In this document: positions 26,047 to 40,312 of the stretch, in pieces
Layout: the number at the start of each line of letters is the position of its first letter
Numbering within the stretch: the first letter of the stretch is position 1
Assembly (NCBI GenBank): GCA_920105625.2
Contig: OV050030.1
Coordinates: 212,644,325 to 212,708,324 of the forward strand
DNA length: 64,000 nt
Direction of reading: 5' to 3'
Origin: Clusia tigrina
Taxonomy: Eukaryota > Arthropoda > Insecta > Diptera > Clusiidae
Translations under genes and position numbers: made by a program
The notes under the pieces: model-generated
Seen by the model: only the letters and a program-made list of their open reading frames with translations
What the model was told of the DNA's origin: nothing
The model's database searches: none

Positions 26047-26830
26047 GTGCAACCCTTGAGTCACAAATCAAACACTGATAAAACTTCAAATGGCCCTAAC
26101 TTCTATACGGTGCGTCCTATACCTATCAAAGTTTGCAACAATCAAATGCTTGTAACTTTTTACTGGAGCTTAATAAAATCTTGAAATTTTGCGACAATAA
26201 AGTACTCGAGCCTCTTATCAATTTAAGCTATCGCTCATAGCTATGCTACCCTTGAGTCGCAAATCAAACACTGATAAAACTTCAAATGGCCCTAACTTCT
26301 ATACAGTGCGTCCCATACCTATCAAAGTTTGCAACGATCAAATGCTTGCAACTTTTTACTGGAGCGTCATTAAACCTTGAAATTTTGTGACAATAAAGCA
26401 CTCGAGCCTCTTATCAATTTAAGCTATCGCTCATAGCTATGCTACCCTTGAGTCCCAAATCAACCAATGCTAAAACTTCAAATGGCCCTAACTTCTATAC
26501 GGTGCGTCCTATACCTATCAAAGTTTGCAACGATCAAATGCTTGCAACTTTTTACTGGAGCGTCATAAAACCTTGAAATTTGGTGACAATAAAGTACTCG
26601 AGCCTCTTATCAATTTAAGCTATCGCTCATAGCTGTGCTACACTTGAGTCCCAAATCAAACACTGATAAAACTTCAAATGGCCCTAACTTCTATACGGTG
26701 CGTCCTATACCTATCAAAGTTTGCAACAATCAAATGCTTGTAACTTTTTACTGGAGCTTAATAAAATCTTGAAATTTTGCGACAATAAAGTACTCGAGCC
26801 TCTTATCAATTTAAGCTATCGCTCATAGCT
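26047..26830. repeat. Partial third HOR-D copy (4 monomers)
   Basis: Units at 26047 (GTGCAACCC), 26243 (GAGTCGC) and 26439 (ACCAATGCT with the 8-bp block kept) follow the order of 24867, 25063 and 25263. The two units that should open the copy are absent. The fourth unit (26635, TGCTACACTTG) breaks the pattern. Confidence 0.7.
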
Positions 26831-27018
26831 ATGCTACCCTTGAGTCCCAAATCAACCAATGCTAAAACTTCAAATGGCTCTAACGGTGCGTCCTATACCT
26901 ATCAAAGTTTGCAACAATCAATTGCTTGCAACTTTTTACGGGAGCGTCATAAAACCTTGAAATTTTGTGACAATAAAGTACTCGAGCCTCTTATCAATCT
27001 AACCTATCGCTCATAGCT

Positions 27019-27213
27019 ATGCTACCCTTGTGTTTCCAATCAAACCTAATAAAACATCAAATGGCCCTAACTTCTATACGGTGCGTCCTATACCTCTCAA
27101 AGTTTGCAACAATCAAATGCTTGTAACTTTTTACTGGAGCGTCATAAAATCTTGAAATTTTGCGACAATAAAGTACTCGAGCCTCTTGTAAATTTAAGCT
27201 ATCGCGCATAGCT
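27019..27213. repeat. 195-bp monomer with scrambled front
   Basis: TGTTTCCAATCAAACCTAATAAAAC replaces the usual start with several clustered changes and one lost base. It lies at the left side of island E, where a junction would be expected. Confidence 0.75.
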
Positions 27214-27401
27214 ATGCTACCCTTGAGTCCCAAATCAACCAATGCTAAAACTTCAAATGGCCCTAACGGTGCGTCCTATACCTATCAAAGTTTGCAACAA
27301 TCAAATGCTTGTAACTTTTTACTGGAGCGTCATAAAATCTTGAAATTTTGTGACAATAAAGCACTCGAGCCTCTTGTAAATTTAAGCTATCGCGCATAGC
27401 T

Positions 27402-27588
27402 ATGCTACCCTTGAGTCCTAAATCAACCAATGCTAAAACTTCAAATGGCCCTAACGGTGCGTCCTATACCTATCAAAGTTTGCAACAATCAAATGCTTGT
27501 AACTTTTTACTGGAGCGTCATAAATCTTGAAATTTTGCGACAATAAAGTACTCGAGCCTTTTATCAATTTAAGCTATCGCTCATAGCT
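27402..27588. repeat. 187-bp short monomer
   Basis: Short-class unit that lost one A (CATAAATCTTG for CATAAAATCTTG). It also has GAGTCCTAAATC, as does the isolated short unit at 41881. Confidence 0.85.
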
Positions 27589-28552
27589 GTGCTACCCTTG
27601 AGTCCCAAATCAAACACTGATAAAACTTCAAATGGCCCTAACTTCTATACGGTGCGTCCCATACCTATCAAAGTTTGCAAGAATCAAATGCTTGCAACTT
27701 TTTACTGGAGCGTCATAAAACCTTGAAATTTGGTGACAATAAAGTACTCGAGCCTCTTATCAATTTAAGCTATCGCTCATAGCTGTGCAACCCTTGTGTC
27801 CCAAATCAAACACTGATAAAACTTCAAATGGCCCTAACTTCTATACGGTGCGGCCTATACCTATCAAAGTTTGCAACAATCAAATGCTTGTAACTTTTTA
27901 CTGGAGCGTCATAAAATCTTGAAATTTTGCGACAATAAAGTACTCGAGCCTCTTGTAAATTTAAGCTATCGCTCATAGCTATGCTACCCTTGTGTCCCAA
28001 ATCAAACACTGATAAAACTTCAAATGGCCCTAACTTCTATACGGTGCGTCCTATACCTATCAAAGTTTGCAACAATCAAATGCTTGTAACTTTTTACTGG
28101 AGCGTCATAAAATCTTGAAATTTTGTGACAATAAAGTACTCGAGCCTCTTGTAAATTTAAGCTATCGCGCATAGCTATGCTACCCTTGAGTCCCAAATCA
28201 ACCAATGCTAAAACTTCAAATGGCCCTAACGGTGCGTCCTATACCTATCAAAGTTTGCAACAATCAAATGCCTGTAACTTTTTACTGGAGCGTCATAAAA
28301 TCTTGAAATTTTGTGACAATAAAGCACTCGAGCCTCTTGTAAATTTAAGCTATCGCGCATAGCTATGCTACCCTTGAGTCCCAAATCAACCAATGCTAAA
28401 ACTTCAAATGGCCCTAACGGTGCGTCCTATACCTATCAAAGTTTGCAACAATCAAATGCTTGTAACTTTTTACTGGAGCGTCATAAAATCTTGAAATTTT
28501 GCGACAATAAAGTACTCGAGCCTCTTATCAATTTAAGCTATCGCTCATAGCT

Positions 28553-30708
28553 ATGCTACCCTTGAGTCCCAAATCAAACACTGATAAAACTTCAAATGGC
28601 CCTAACTTCTATACGGTGCGTCCTATACCTATCAAAGTTTGCAACGATCAAATGCTTGCAACTTTTTACTGGAGCGTCAAAAAACCTTGAAATTTGGTGA
28701 CAATAAAGTACTCGAGCCTCTTATCAATTTAAGCTATCGCTCATAGGTGTGCTACCCTTGAGTCCCAAATCAAACACTGATAAAACTTCAAATGGCCCTA
28801 ACTTCTATACGGTGCGTCCTATACCTATCAAAGTTTGCAACAATCAAATGCTTGTAACTTTTTACTGGAGCTTAATAAAATCTTGAAATTTTGCGACAAT
28901 AAAGTACTCGAGCCTCTTATCAATTTAAGCTATCGCTCATAGCTATGCTACCCTTGAGTCGCAAATCAAACACTGATAAAACTTCAAATGGCCCTAACTT
29001 CTATACAGTGCGTCCTACACCTATCAAAGTTTGCAAGGATCAAATGCTTGCAACTTTTTACTGGAGCGTCATAAATCCTTGAAATTTGGTGACAATAAAG
29101 TACTCGAGCCTCTTATCAATTTAAGCTCTCGCTCATAGCTATGCTACCCTTGAGTCCCAAATCAAACACTGATAATATTTCAAATGGCCCTAACTTCTAT
29201 ACGGTGCGTCCTATACCTATCAAAGTTTGCAATGATCAAATGCTTGCAACTTTTTACTGGAGCGTCATAAAACCTTGAAATTTGGTGACAATAAAGTACT
29301 CGAGCCTCTTATCAATTTAAGCTATCACTCATAGCTATGCTACCCTTGAGTCCCAAATCAAACACTGATCAAACTTCAAATGGCCCTAACTTCTATACGG
29401 TGCGTCCCATACCTATCAAAGTTTGCAAGAATCAAATGCTTGTAACTTTTTACTGGAGCTTAATAAAATCTTGAAATTTTGCGACAATAAAGTAGTCGAG
29501 CCTCTTATCAATTTAAGCTATCGCTCATAGCTATGCTACCCTTGAGTTCCAAATCAAACACTGATAAAACTTCAAATGGCCCTAACTTCTATACGGTGCG
29601 TCCTATACCTATCCAAGTTTGCAACGATCAAATGCTTGCAACTTTTTACTGGAGCGTCATAAAACCTTGAAATTTGGTGACAATAAAGTACTCGAGCCTC
29701 TTATCAATTTAAGCTATCGCTCATAGCTGTGCTACCCTTGAGTCCCAAATCAAACACTGATAAAACTCCAAATGGCCCTAACTTCTATACAGTGCGTCCT
29801 ACACCTATCAAAGTTTGCAAGGATCAAATGCTTGCAACTCTTTACTGGAGCGTCATAAATCCTTGAAATTTGGTGACAATAAAGTACTCGAGCCTCTTAT
29901 CAATTTAAGCTCTCGCTCATAGCTATGCTACCCTTGAGTCCCAAATCAAACACTGATAATATTTCAAATGGCCCTAACTTCTATACGGTGCGTCCTATAC
30001 CTATCAAAGTTTGCAACGATCAAATGCTTGCAACTTTTTACTGGAGCGTCATAAAACCTTGAAATTTGGTGACAATAAAGTACTCGAGCCTCTTATCAAT
30101 TTAAGCTTTCGCTCATAGCTGTGCTGCCCTTGAGTCCCAAATCAAACACTGATAAAACTTCAAATGGCCCTAACTTCTATACGGTGCATCCTACACCCAT
30201 CAAAGTTTGCAACGATCAAATGCTTGCAACTTTTTACTGGAGCGGCATAAAACCTTGAAATTTGGTGACAATAAAGTACTCGAGCCTCTTATCAATTTAA
30301 GCTATCGCTCATAGCTGTGCTACCCTTGAGTCCCAAATCAAACACTGATAAAACTTCAAATGGCCCTAACTTCTATACGGTGCGTCCTACACCTATCAAA
30401 GTTTGCAACGATCAAATGCTTGCAACTTTTTACTGGAGCGTCATAAAACCTTGAAATTTGGTGACAATAAAGTACTCGAGCCTCTTATCAATTTAAGCTA
30501 TCGCTCATAGCTGTGCTACCCTTGAGTCCGAAATCAAACACTGATAAAACTTCAAATGGCCCTAACTTCTATACGGTGCGTCCTATACCTATCAAAGTTT
30601 TGAACAATCAAATGCTTGTAACTTTTTACTGGAGCTTAATAAAATCTTGAAATTTTGCGACAATAAAGTACTCGAGCCTCTTATCAATTTAAGCTATCGC
30701 TCATAGCT
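28553..30708. repeat. HOR-F partial copy 0 (11 monomers)
   Basis: All units are 196 bp. From 29533 to 30708 the order (TCCAAGTTTGC unit; ACTCCAAATGG with CAACTCTTTAC; GATAATATTTC; a GTGCATCC unit; GTCCTACACC; GTTTTGAACAATC) matches 43637-44814 in the third F copy. Units at 28553-29532 are related but less clearly aligned. The copy ends just before an AAATTAAACAC monomer, used here as the F start. Confidence 0.75.
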
Positions 30709-33700
30709 GTGCTACCCTTGAGTCCCAAATTAAACACTGATAAAACTTTAAATGGCCCTAACTTCTATACAGTGCGTCCTACACTTATCAAATTTTGCAA
30801 GGATCAAATGCTTGCAACTTTTTACTGGAGCGTCATAAATCCTTGAAATTGGGTGACAATAAAGTACTCGAGCCTCTTATCAATTTAAGCTATCGCTCAT
30901 AGCTATGCTACCCTTGAGTCCCAAATCAAACACTGATAAAACTTCAAATGGCCCTAACTTCTATACGGTGCGTCCTCTACCTATCAAAGTTTGCAACGAT
31001 CAAATGCTTGCAACTTTTTACTGGAGCGTCATAAAACCTTGAAATTTGGTGACAATAAAGTACTCGAGCCTCTTATCAATTTAAGTTATCGCTCATAGCT
31101 GTGCTACCCTTGAGTCCCAAATCAAACACTGATAAAACTTCAAATGGCCCTTACTTCTATACGGTGCGTCCTATACCTATCAAAGTTTGCAACAATCAAA
31201 TGCTTGTAACTTTTTACTGGAGCTTAATAAAATCTTGAAATTTTGCGACAATAAAATACTCGAGAATCTTATCAATTTAAGCTATCGCTCATAGCTGTGC
31301 TACCCTTGAGTCAAAAATCAAACACTGATAAAACTTCAAATGGCCCTAATTTCTATACGGTGCGTCCTACACATATCAAAGTTTGCAAGGATCAAATGCT
31401 TGCAACTTTTTACTGGAGCGTCATAAATCCTTGAAATTTGGTGACAATAAAGTACTCGAGCCTCTTATCAATTTAAGTTATCGCTCATAGCTATGCTACC
31501 CTTGAGTCCCAAATCAAACACTGATAAAACTTCAAATGGCCCTAACTTCTATACGGTGCGTCCTATACGTATCAAAGTTTGCAACAATCAAATGCTTGTA
31601 ACTTTTTACTGGAACTTAATAAAATCTTGAAATTTTGCGACAATAAAGTACTCGACTCTCTTATCAATTTAAGCTATCGCTCATAGCTGTGCTACCCTTG
31701 AGTCCCAAATCAAACACTGATAAAACTTCAAATGGCCCTAACTTCTATACAGTGCGTCCTACACCTATCAAAGTTTGCAAGGATCAAATGCTTGCAACTT
31801 TTTACTGGAGCGTCATAAATCCTTGAAATTTGGTGACAATAAAGTACTCGAGCCTCTTATCAATTTAAGCTCTCGCTCATAGCTATGCTACCCTTGAGTC
31901 ACAAATCAAACACTGATAATATTTCAAATTGCCCTAACTTCTATACGGTGCGTCCTATACCTATCAAAGTTTGCAACGATCAAATGCTTGCAACTTTTTA
32001 CTGGAGCGTCATAAAACCTTGAAATTTGTTGACAATAAAGTACTCGAGCCTCTTATCAATTTAAGCTATCGCTCATAGCTATGCTACCCTTGAGTCCCAT
32101 ATCAAACACTGATCAAACTTCAAATGGCCCTAACTTCTATACGGTGCGTCCCATACCTATCAAAGTTTGCAAGAATCAAATGCTTGTAACTTTTTACTGG
32201 AGCTTAATAAAATCTTGAAATTTTGCGACAATAAAGTACTGGAGCCTCTTATCAATTTAAGCTATCGCTCATAGCTATGCTACCATTGAGTTCCAAATCA
32301 AACACTGATAAAACTTCAAATGGCCCCAACTTCTATACGGTGCGTCCTATACCTATCCAAGTTTGCAACGATCAAATGCTTGCAACTTTTTACTGGAGCG
32401 TCATAAAACCTTGAAATTTGGTGACAATAAAGTACTCGAGCCTCTTATCAATTTAAGCTATCGCTCATAGCTATGCTACCCTTGAGTCCCAAATCAAACA
32501 CTGATCAAACTTCAAATGGCCCTAACTTCTAGACGGTGCGTCCCATACCTATCAAAGTTTGCAAGAATCAAATGCTTGTAACTTTTTACTGGAGCTTAAT
32601 AAAATCTTGAAATTTTGCGACAATAAAGTACTCGAGCCTCTTATCAATTTAAGCTATCGCTCATAGCTATGCTACCCTTGAGTCGCAAATCAAACACTGA
32701 TAAAACTTCAAATGGCCCTAACTTCTATACAGTGCGTCCTACACCTATCAAAGTTTGCAAGGATCAAATGCTTGCAACTTTTTACTGGAGCGTCATAAAT
32801 CCTTGAAATTTGGTGACAATAAAGTACTCGAGCCTCTTATCAATTTAAGCTCTCGCTCATAGCTATGCTACCCTTGAGTCCCAAATCAAACACTGATAAT
32901 ATTTCAAATGGCCCTAACTTCTATACGGTGCGTCCTATACCTATCAAAGTTTGCAACGATCAAATGCTTGCAACTTTTTACTGGAGCGTCATAAAACCTT
33001 GAAATTTGGTGACAATAAAGTACTCGAGCCTCTTATCAATTTAAGCTATCGCTCATAGCTATGCTACCCTTGAGTTCCAAATCAAACACTGATAAAACTT
33101 CAAATGGCCCTAACTTCTATACGGTGCGTCCTATACCTATCCAAGTTTGCAACGATCAAATGCTTGCAACTTTTTACTGGAGCGTCATAAAACCTTGAAA
33201 TTTGGTGACAATAAAGTACTCGAGCCTCTTATCAATTTAAGCTATCGCTCATAGCTGTGCTACCCTTGAGTCCCAAATCAAACACTGATAAAACTCCAAA
33301 TGGCCCTAACTTCTATACAGTGCGTCCTACACCTATCAAAGTTTGCAAGGATCAAATGCTTGCAACTTTTTACTGGAGCGTCATAAATCCTTGAAATTTG
33401 GTGACAATAAAGTACACGAGCCTCTTATCAATTTAAGCTCTCGCTCATAGCTATGCTACCCTTGAGTCCCAAATCAAACACTGATCATATTTCAAATGGC
33501 CCTAACTTCTATACGGTGCGTCCTATACCTATCAAAGTTTGCAACGATCAAATGCTTGCAACTTTTAACTGGAGCGTCATAAAACCTTGAAATTTGGTGA
33601 CAATAAAGTACTCGAGCCTCTTATCAATTTAAGCTATCGCTCATAGCTATGCTACCCTTGAGTCCCAAATCAAACACTGATCAAACTTCAAATGGCCCTA

Positions 33701-36700
33701 ACTTCTATACGGTGCGTCCCATACCTATCAAAGTTTGCAAGAATCAAATGCTTGTAACTTTTTACTGGAGCTTAATAAAATCTTGAAATTTTGCGACAAT
33801 AAAGTACTCGAGCCTCTTATCAATTTAAGCTATCGCTCATAGCTATGCTACCCTTGAGTTCCAAATCAAACACTGATAAAACTTCAAATGGCCCTAACTT
33901 CTATACGGTGCGTCCTATACCTATCCAAGTTTGCAACGATCAAATGCTTGCAACTTTTTACTGGAGCGTCATAAAACCTTGAAATTTGGTGACAATAAAG
34001 TACTCGAGCCTCTTATCAATTTAAGCTATCGCTCATAGCTGTGCTACCCTTGAGTCCCAAATCAAACACTGATAAAACTCCAAATGGCCCTAACTTCTAT
34101 ACAGTGCGTCCTACACCTATCAAAGTTTGCAAGGATCAAATGCTTGCAACTCTTTACTGGAGCGTCATAAATCCTTGAAATTTGGTGACAATAAAGTACT
34201 CGAGCCTCTTATCAATTTAAGCTCTCGCTCATAGCTATGCTACCCATGAGTCCCAAATCAAACACTGATAATATTTCAAATGGCCCTAACTTCTATACGG
34301 TGCGTCCTATACCTATCAAAGTTTGCAACGATCAAATGCTTGCAACTTTTTACTGGAGCGTCATAAAACCTTGAAATTTGGTGACAATAAAGTACTCGAG
34401 CCTCTTATCAATTTAAGCTTTCGCTCATAGCTGTGCTACCCTTGAGTCCCAAATCAAACACTGATAAAACTTCAAATGGCCCTAACTTCTATACGGTGCG
34501 TCCTACACCTATCAAAGTTTGCAACGATCAAATGCTTGCAACTTTTTACTGGAGCGTCATAAAACCTTGAAATTTGGTGACAATAAACTACTCGAGCCTC
34601 TTATCAATTTAAGCTATCGCTCATAGCTGTGCTACCCTTGAGTCCCAAATCAAACACTGATAAAACTTCAAATGGCCCTAACTTCTATAAGGTGCGTCCT
34701 ATACCTATCAAAGTTTGCAACGATCAAATGCTTGCAACTTTTTACTGGAGCGTCATAAAACCTTGAAATTTGGTGACAATAAAGTACTCGAGCCTCTTAT
34801 CAATTTAAGTTATCGCTCATAGCTGTGCTACCCTTGAGTCCCAAATCAAACACTGATAAAACTTCAAATGGCCCTAACTTCTATACGGTGCGTCCTATAC
34901 CTATCAAAGTTTGCACCAATCAAATGCTTGTAACTTTTTACTGGAGCGTCATAAAATCTTGAAATTTTGCGACAATAAAGTACTCGAGCGTCTTGTAAAT
35001 TTAAGCTATCGCTCATAGCTATGCTACCCTTGAGTCCCAAATCAAACACTGATAAAACTTCAAATGGCCCTAACTTCTATACAGTGCATCCTACACCTAT
35101 CAAAGTTTGCAAGGATCAAATTCTTGCAACTTTTTACTGGAGCGTCATAAAATCTTAAAATTTTGTGACAATAAAGTACTCGAGCCTCTTATCAATTTAA
35201 GCTCTCGCTCATAGCTATGCTACCCTTGAGTCCCAAATCAAACACTGATCAAACTTCAAATTGCCCTAACTTCTATACGGTGCGTCCCATACCTATCAAA
35301 GTTTGCAAGAATCAAATGCTTGTAACTTTTTACTGGAGCTTAATAAAATCTTGAAATTTTGCGACAATAAAGTACTCGAGCCTCTTATCAATTTAAGCTA
35401 TCGCTCATAGCTATGCTACCCTTGAGTCCCAAATCAAACACTGATAAAACTTCAAATGGCCCTAACTTCTATACGGTGCGTCCTATACCTATCAAAGTTT
35501 GCAACGATCAAATGCTTGCAACTTTTTACTGGAGCGTCATAAAACCTTGAAATTTGGTGACAATAAAGTACTCGAGCCTCTTATCAATTTAAGTTATCGC
35601 TCATAGCTGTGCAACCCTTGAGTCACAAATCAAACACTGATAAAACTTCAAATGGTCCTAACTTCTATACGGTGCGTCCTATACCTATCAAAGTTTGCAA
35701 CAATCAAATGCTTGTAACTTTTTACGAGAGCTTAATAAAATCTTGAAATTTTGCGACAATAAAGTACTCGAGCCTCTTATCAATTTAAGCTATCGCTCAT
35801 AGCTATGCTACCCTTGAGTCGCAAATCAAACACTGATAAAACTTCAAATGGCCCTAACTTCTATACAGTGCGTCCCATACCTATCAAAGTTTGCAACGAT
35901 CAAATGCTTGCAACTTTTTACTGGAGCGTCATAAAACCTTGAAATTTTGTGACAATAAAGCACTCGAGCCTCTTCTCAATTTAAGCTATCGCTCATAGCT
36001 ATGCTACCCTTGAGTCCCAAATCAACCAATGCTAAAACTTCAAATGGCCCTAACTTCTATACGGTGCGTCCTATACCTATCAAAGTTTGCAACAATCAAA
36101 TGCTTGTAACTTTTTACTGGAGCGACATAAAATCTTGAAATTTTGTAACAATAAAGTACTCGAGCCTCTTATCAATTTAAGCTATCGCTCATAGCTATGC
36201 TACCCTTGAGTCGCAAATCAAAAACTGATAAAACTTTAAATGGCCCTAACTTCTATACAGTACGTCCTACACCTATCAAAGTTTGCAAGGATCAAATGCT
36301 TGCAACTTTTTACTGGAGCGTCATAAATCCTTGAAATTTGGTGACAATAAAGTACTCGATCCTCTTATCAATTTAAGCTCTCGCTCATAGCTATGCTACC
36401 CTTGAGTCCCAAATCAAACACTGATAATATTTCAAATGGCCCTAAATTCTATACGGTGCGTCCTATACCTATCAAAGTTTGCAACGATCAAATGCTTGCA
36501 ACTTTTTACTGGAGCGTCATAAAACCTTGAAATTTGGTGACAATAAAGTACTCGAGCCTCTTATCAATTTAAGCTATCGCTCATAGCTGTGCTACACTTG
36601 AGTCCCAAATCAAACACTGATAAAACTTCAAATGGCCCTAACTTCTATACGGTGCGTCCCATACCTATCAAAGTTTGCAAGAATCAAATGCTTGTAACTT

Positions 36701-37372
36701 TTTACTGGAGCTTAATAAAATCTTGAAATTTTGCGACAATAAAGTACTCGAGCCTCTTATCAATTTAAGCTATCGCTCATAGCTATGCTACCCTTGAGTT
36801 CCAAATCAAACACTGATAAAACTTCAAATGGCCCTAACTTCTATACGGTGCGTCCTATACCTATCCAAGTTTGCAACGATCAAATGCTTGCAACTTTTTA
36901 CTGGAGCGTCATAAAACCTTGAAATTTGGTGACAATAAAGTACTCGAGCCTCTTATCAATTTAAGCTATCGCTCATAGCTGTGCTACCCTTGAGTCCCAA
37001 ATCAAACACTGATAAAACTCCAAATGGCCCTAACTTCTATACAGTGCGTCCTACACCTATCAAAGTTTGCAAGGATCAAATGCTTGCAACTCTTTACTGG
37101 AGCGTCATAAATCCTTGAAATTTGGTGACAATAAAGTACTCGAGCCTCTTATCAATTTAAGCTCTCGCTCATAGCTATGCTACCCTTGAGTCCCAAATCA
37201 AACACTGATAATATTTCAAATGGCCCTAACTTCTATACGGTGCGTCCTATACCTATCAAAGTTTGCAACGATCAAATGCTTGCAACTTTTTACTGGAGCG
37301 TCATAAAACCTTGAAATTTGGTGACAATAAAGTACTCGAGCCTCTTATCAATTTAAGCTTTCGCTCATAGCT
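30709..37372. repeat. HOR-F copy 1 (34 monomers, 6664 bp)
   Basis: Starts at an AAATTAAACAC/TTTAAATGG monomer that recurs at 37373 (6664 bp, 34 x 196). Shared landmarks at the same offset include GTCCTCTACC (30905 and 37569), CTCGAGAATC (31101 and 37765), a TCAAAAATC/TCAAGAATC unit (31297 and 37961) and TATACGTATC (31493 and 38157). At offset 6665 is TACCATTGAG (32277 and 38942). All units are 196 bp and none is short. Confidence 0.85.
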
Positions 37373-38352
37373 GTGCTACCCTTGAGTCCCAAATTAAACA
37401 CTGATAAAATTTTAAATGGCCCTAACTTCTATACAGTGCGTCCTACACTTATCAAATTTTGCAAGGATCAAATGCTTGCAACTTTTTACTGGAGCGTCAT
37501 AAATCCTTGAAATTTGGTGACAATAAAGTACTCGAGCCTCTTATCAATTTAAGCTATCGCTCATAGCTATGCTACCCTTGAGTCCCAAATCAAACACTGA
37601 TAAAACTTCAAATGGCCCTAACTTCTATACGGTGCGTCCTCTACCTATCAAAGTTTGCAACGATCAAATGCTTGCAACTTTTTACTGGAGCGTCATAAAA
37701 CCTTGAAATTTGGTGACAATAAAGTACTCGAGCCTCTTATCAATTTAAGTTATCGCTCATAGCTGTGCTACCCTTGAGTCCCAAATCAAACACTGATAAA
37801 ACTTCAAATGGCCCTTACTTCTATACGGTGCGTCCTATACCTATCAAAGTTTGCAACAATCAAATGCTTGTAACTTTTTACTGGAGCTTAATAAAATCTT
37901 GAAATTTTGCGACAATAAAATACTCGAGAATCTTATCAATTTAAGCTATCGCTCATAGCTGTGCTACCCTTGAGTCAAGAATCAAACACTGATAAAACTT
38001 CAAATGGCCCTAATTTCTATACGGTGCGTCCTACACCTATCAAAGTTTGCAAGGATCAAATGCTTGCAACTTTTTACTGGAGCGTCATAAATCCTTGAAA
38101 TTTGGTGACAATAATGTACTCGAGCCTCTTATCAATTTAAGCTATCGCTCATAGCTATGCTACACTTGAGTCCCAAATCAAACACTGATAAAACTTCAAA
38201 TGGCCCTAACTTCTATACGGTGCGTCCTATACGTATCAAAGTTTGCAACAATCAAATGCTTGTAACTTTTTACTGGAACTTAATAAAATCTTGAAATTTT
38301 GCGACAATAAAGTACTCGACCCTCTTATCAATTTAAGCTATCGCTCATAGCT

Positions 38353-38549
38353 GTGCTACCCTTGAGTCCCAAATCAAACACTGATAAAACTTCAAATGGC
38401 CCTAACTTCTATACAGTGCGTCCTACACCTATCAAAGTTTGCAAGGATCAAATGCTTGCAACTTTTTACTGGAGCGTCATAAATCCTTGAAATTTTGGTG
38501 ACAATAAAGTACTCGAGCCTCTTATCAATTTAAGCTCTCGCTCATAGCT
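38353..38549. repeat. 197-bp monomer
   Basis: One extra T in AAATTTTGGTGAC, close to where long-class units switch between TTTGGTGAC and TTTTGCGAC. It could be a single-base error or a conversion edge. Confidence 0.8.
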
Positions 38550-38941
38550 ATGCTACCCTTGAGTCCCAAATCAAACACTGATAATATTTCAAATGGCCCT
38601 AACTTCTATACAATGCGTCCTATACCTATCAAAGTTTGCAACGATCAAATGCTTGCAACTTTTTACTGGAGCGTCATAAAACCTTGAAATTTGGTGACAA
38701 TAAAGTACTCGAGCCTCTTATCAATTTAAGCTATCGCTCATAGCTATGCTACCCTTGAGTCCCAAATCAAACACTGATCAAACTTCAAATGGCCCTAACT
38801 TCTATACGGTGCGTCATATACCTATCAAAGTTTGCAAGAATCAAATGCTTGTAACTTTTTACTGGAGCTTAATAAAATCTTGAAATTTTGCGACAATAAA
38901 GTACTGGAGCCTCTTATCAATTTAAGCTATCGCTCATAGCT

Positions 38942-39136
38942 ATGCTACCATTGAGTTCCAAATCAAACACTGATAAAACTTCAAATGGCCCTAACTTCTA
39001 TACGGTGCGTCCTATACCTATCCAAGTTGCAACGATCAAATGCTTGCAACTTTTTACTGGAGCGTCATAAAACCTTGAAATTTGGTGACAATAAAGTACT
39101 CGAGCCTCTTATCAATTTAAGCTATCGCTCATAGCT
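38942..39136. repeat. 195-bp monomer
   Basis: CCAAGTTGCAACG replaces CCAAGTTTGCAACG (one T lost). It carries TACCATTGAG, shared with 32277. Confidence 0.8.
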
Positions 39137-40312
39137 ATGCTACCCTTGAGTCCCAAATCAAACACTGATCAAACTTCAAATGGCCCTAACTTCTAGACGG
39201 TGCGTCCCATACCTATCAAAGTTTGCAAGAATCAAATGCTTGTAACTTTTTACTGGAGCTTAATAAAATCTTGAAATTTTGCGACAATAAAGTACTCGAG
39301 CCTCTTATCAATTTAAGCTATCGCTCATAGCTATGCTACCCTTGAGTCGCAAATCAAACACTGATAAAACTTCAAATGGCCCTAACTTCTATACAGTGCG
39401 TCCTACACCTATCAAAGTTTGCAAGAATCAAATGCTTGTAACTTTTTACTGGAGCTTAATAAAATCTTGAAATTTTGCGACAATAAAGTACTCGAGCCTC
39501 TTATCAATTTAAGCTATCGCTCATAGCTATGCTACCCTTGAGTTCCAAATCAAACACTGATAAAACTTCAAATGGCCCTAACTTCTATACGGTGCGTCCT
39601 ATACCTATCAAAGTTTGCAACGATCAAATGCTTGCAACTTTTAACTGGAGCGTCATAAAACCTTGAAATTTGGTGACAATAAAGTACTCGAGCCTCTTAT
39701 CAATTTAAGCTATCGCTCATAGCTATGCTACCCATGAGTCCCAAATCAAACACTGATCAAACTTCAAATGGCCCTAACTTCTATACGGTGCGTCCCATAC
39801 CTATCAAAGTTTGCAAGAATCAAATGCTTGTAACTTTTTACTGGGGCTTAATAAAATCTTGAAATTTTGCGACAATAAAGTACTCGAGCCTCTTATCAAT
39901 TTAAGCTATCGCTCATAGCTATGCTACCCTTGAGTTCCAAATCAAACACTGATAAAACTTCAAATGGCCCTAACTTCTATACGGTGCGTCCTATACCTAT
40001 CCAAGTTTGCAACGATCAAATGCTTGCAACTTTTTACTGGAGCGTCATAAAACCTTGAAATTTGGTGACAATAAAGTACTCGAGCCTCTTATCAATTTAA
40101 GCTATCGCTCATAGCTGTGCTACCCTTGAGTCCCAAATCAAACACTGATAAAACTCCAAATGGCCCTAACTTCTATACAGTGCGTCCTACACCTATCAAA
40201 GTTTGCAAGGATCAAATGCTTGCAACTCTTTACTGGAGCGTCATAAATCCTTGAAATTTGGTGACAATAAAGTACTCGAGCCTCTTATCAATTTAAGCTC
40301 TCGCTCATAGCT
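39137..40312. repeat. Nested 6-mer unit, first copy (1176 bp)
   Basis: Six 196-bp monomers in the order TTCTAGACGG; GAGTCGC; GAGTTCC with TTTTAACTGG; GATCAAAC; GAGTTCC with TATCCAAG; ACTCCAAATGG with CAACTCTTTAC. The same order begins again at 40313. The unit at 39725 has CCCATGAG, a private mark also seen at 34237 in another monomer type. Confidence 0.85.

Larger units (their letters stand above)
26831..28552. repeat. Island E: displaced short-rich A/B-type segment (9 monomers)
   Basis: Short monomers at 26831, 27214, 27402, 28177 and 28365 reappear here after more than 5 kb without any. The unit at 27019 has CCTCTCAAAG, seen otherwise at 593, 2725 and 4857. Units 27981, 28177 and 28365 match 6589, 6785 and 6973 in order. 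The segment reads like a shortened copy of about 4857-7160 placed some 21 kb away. Single-base indels in 27019 (195 bp) and 27402 (187 bp) are private to it. Confidence 0.78.
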
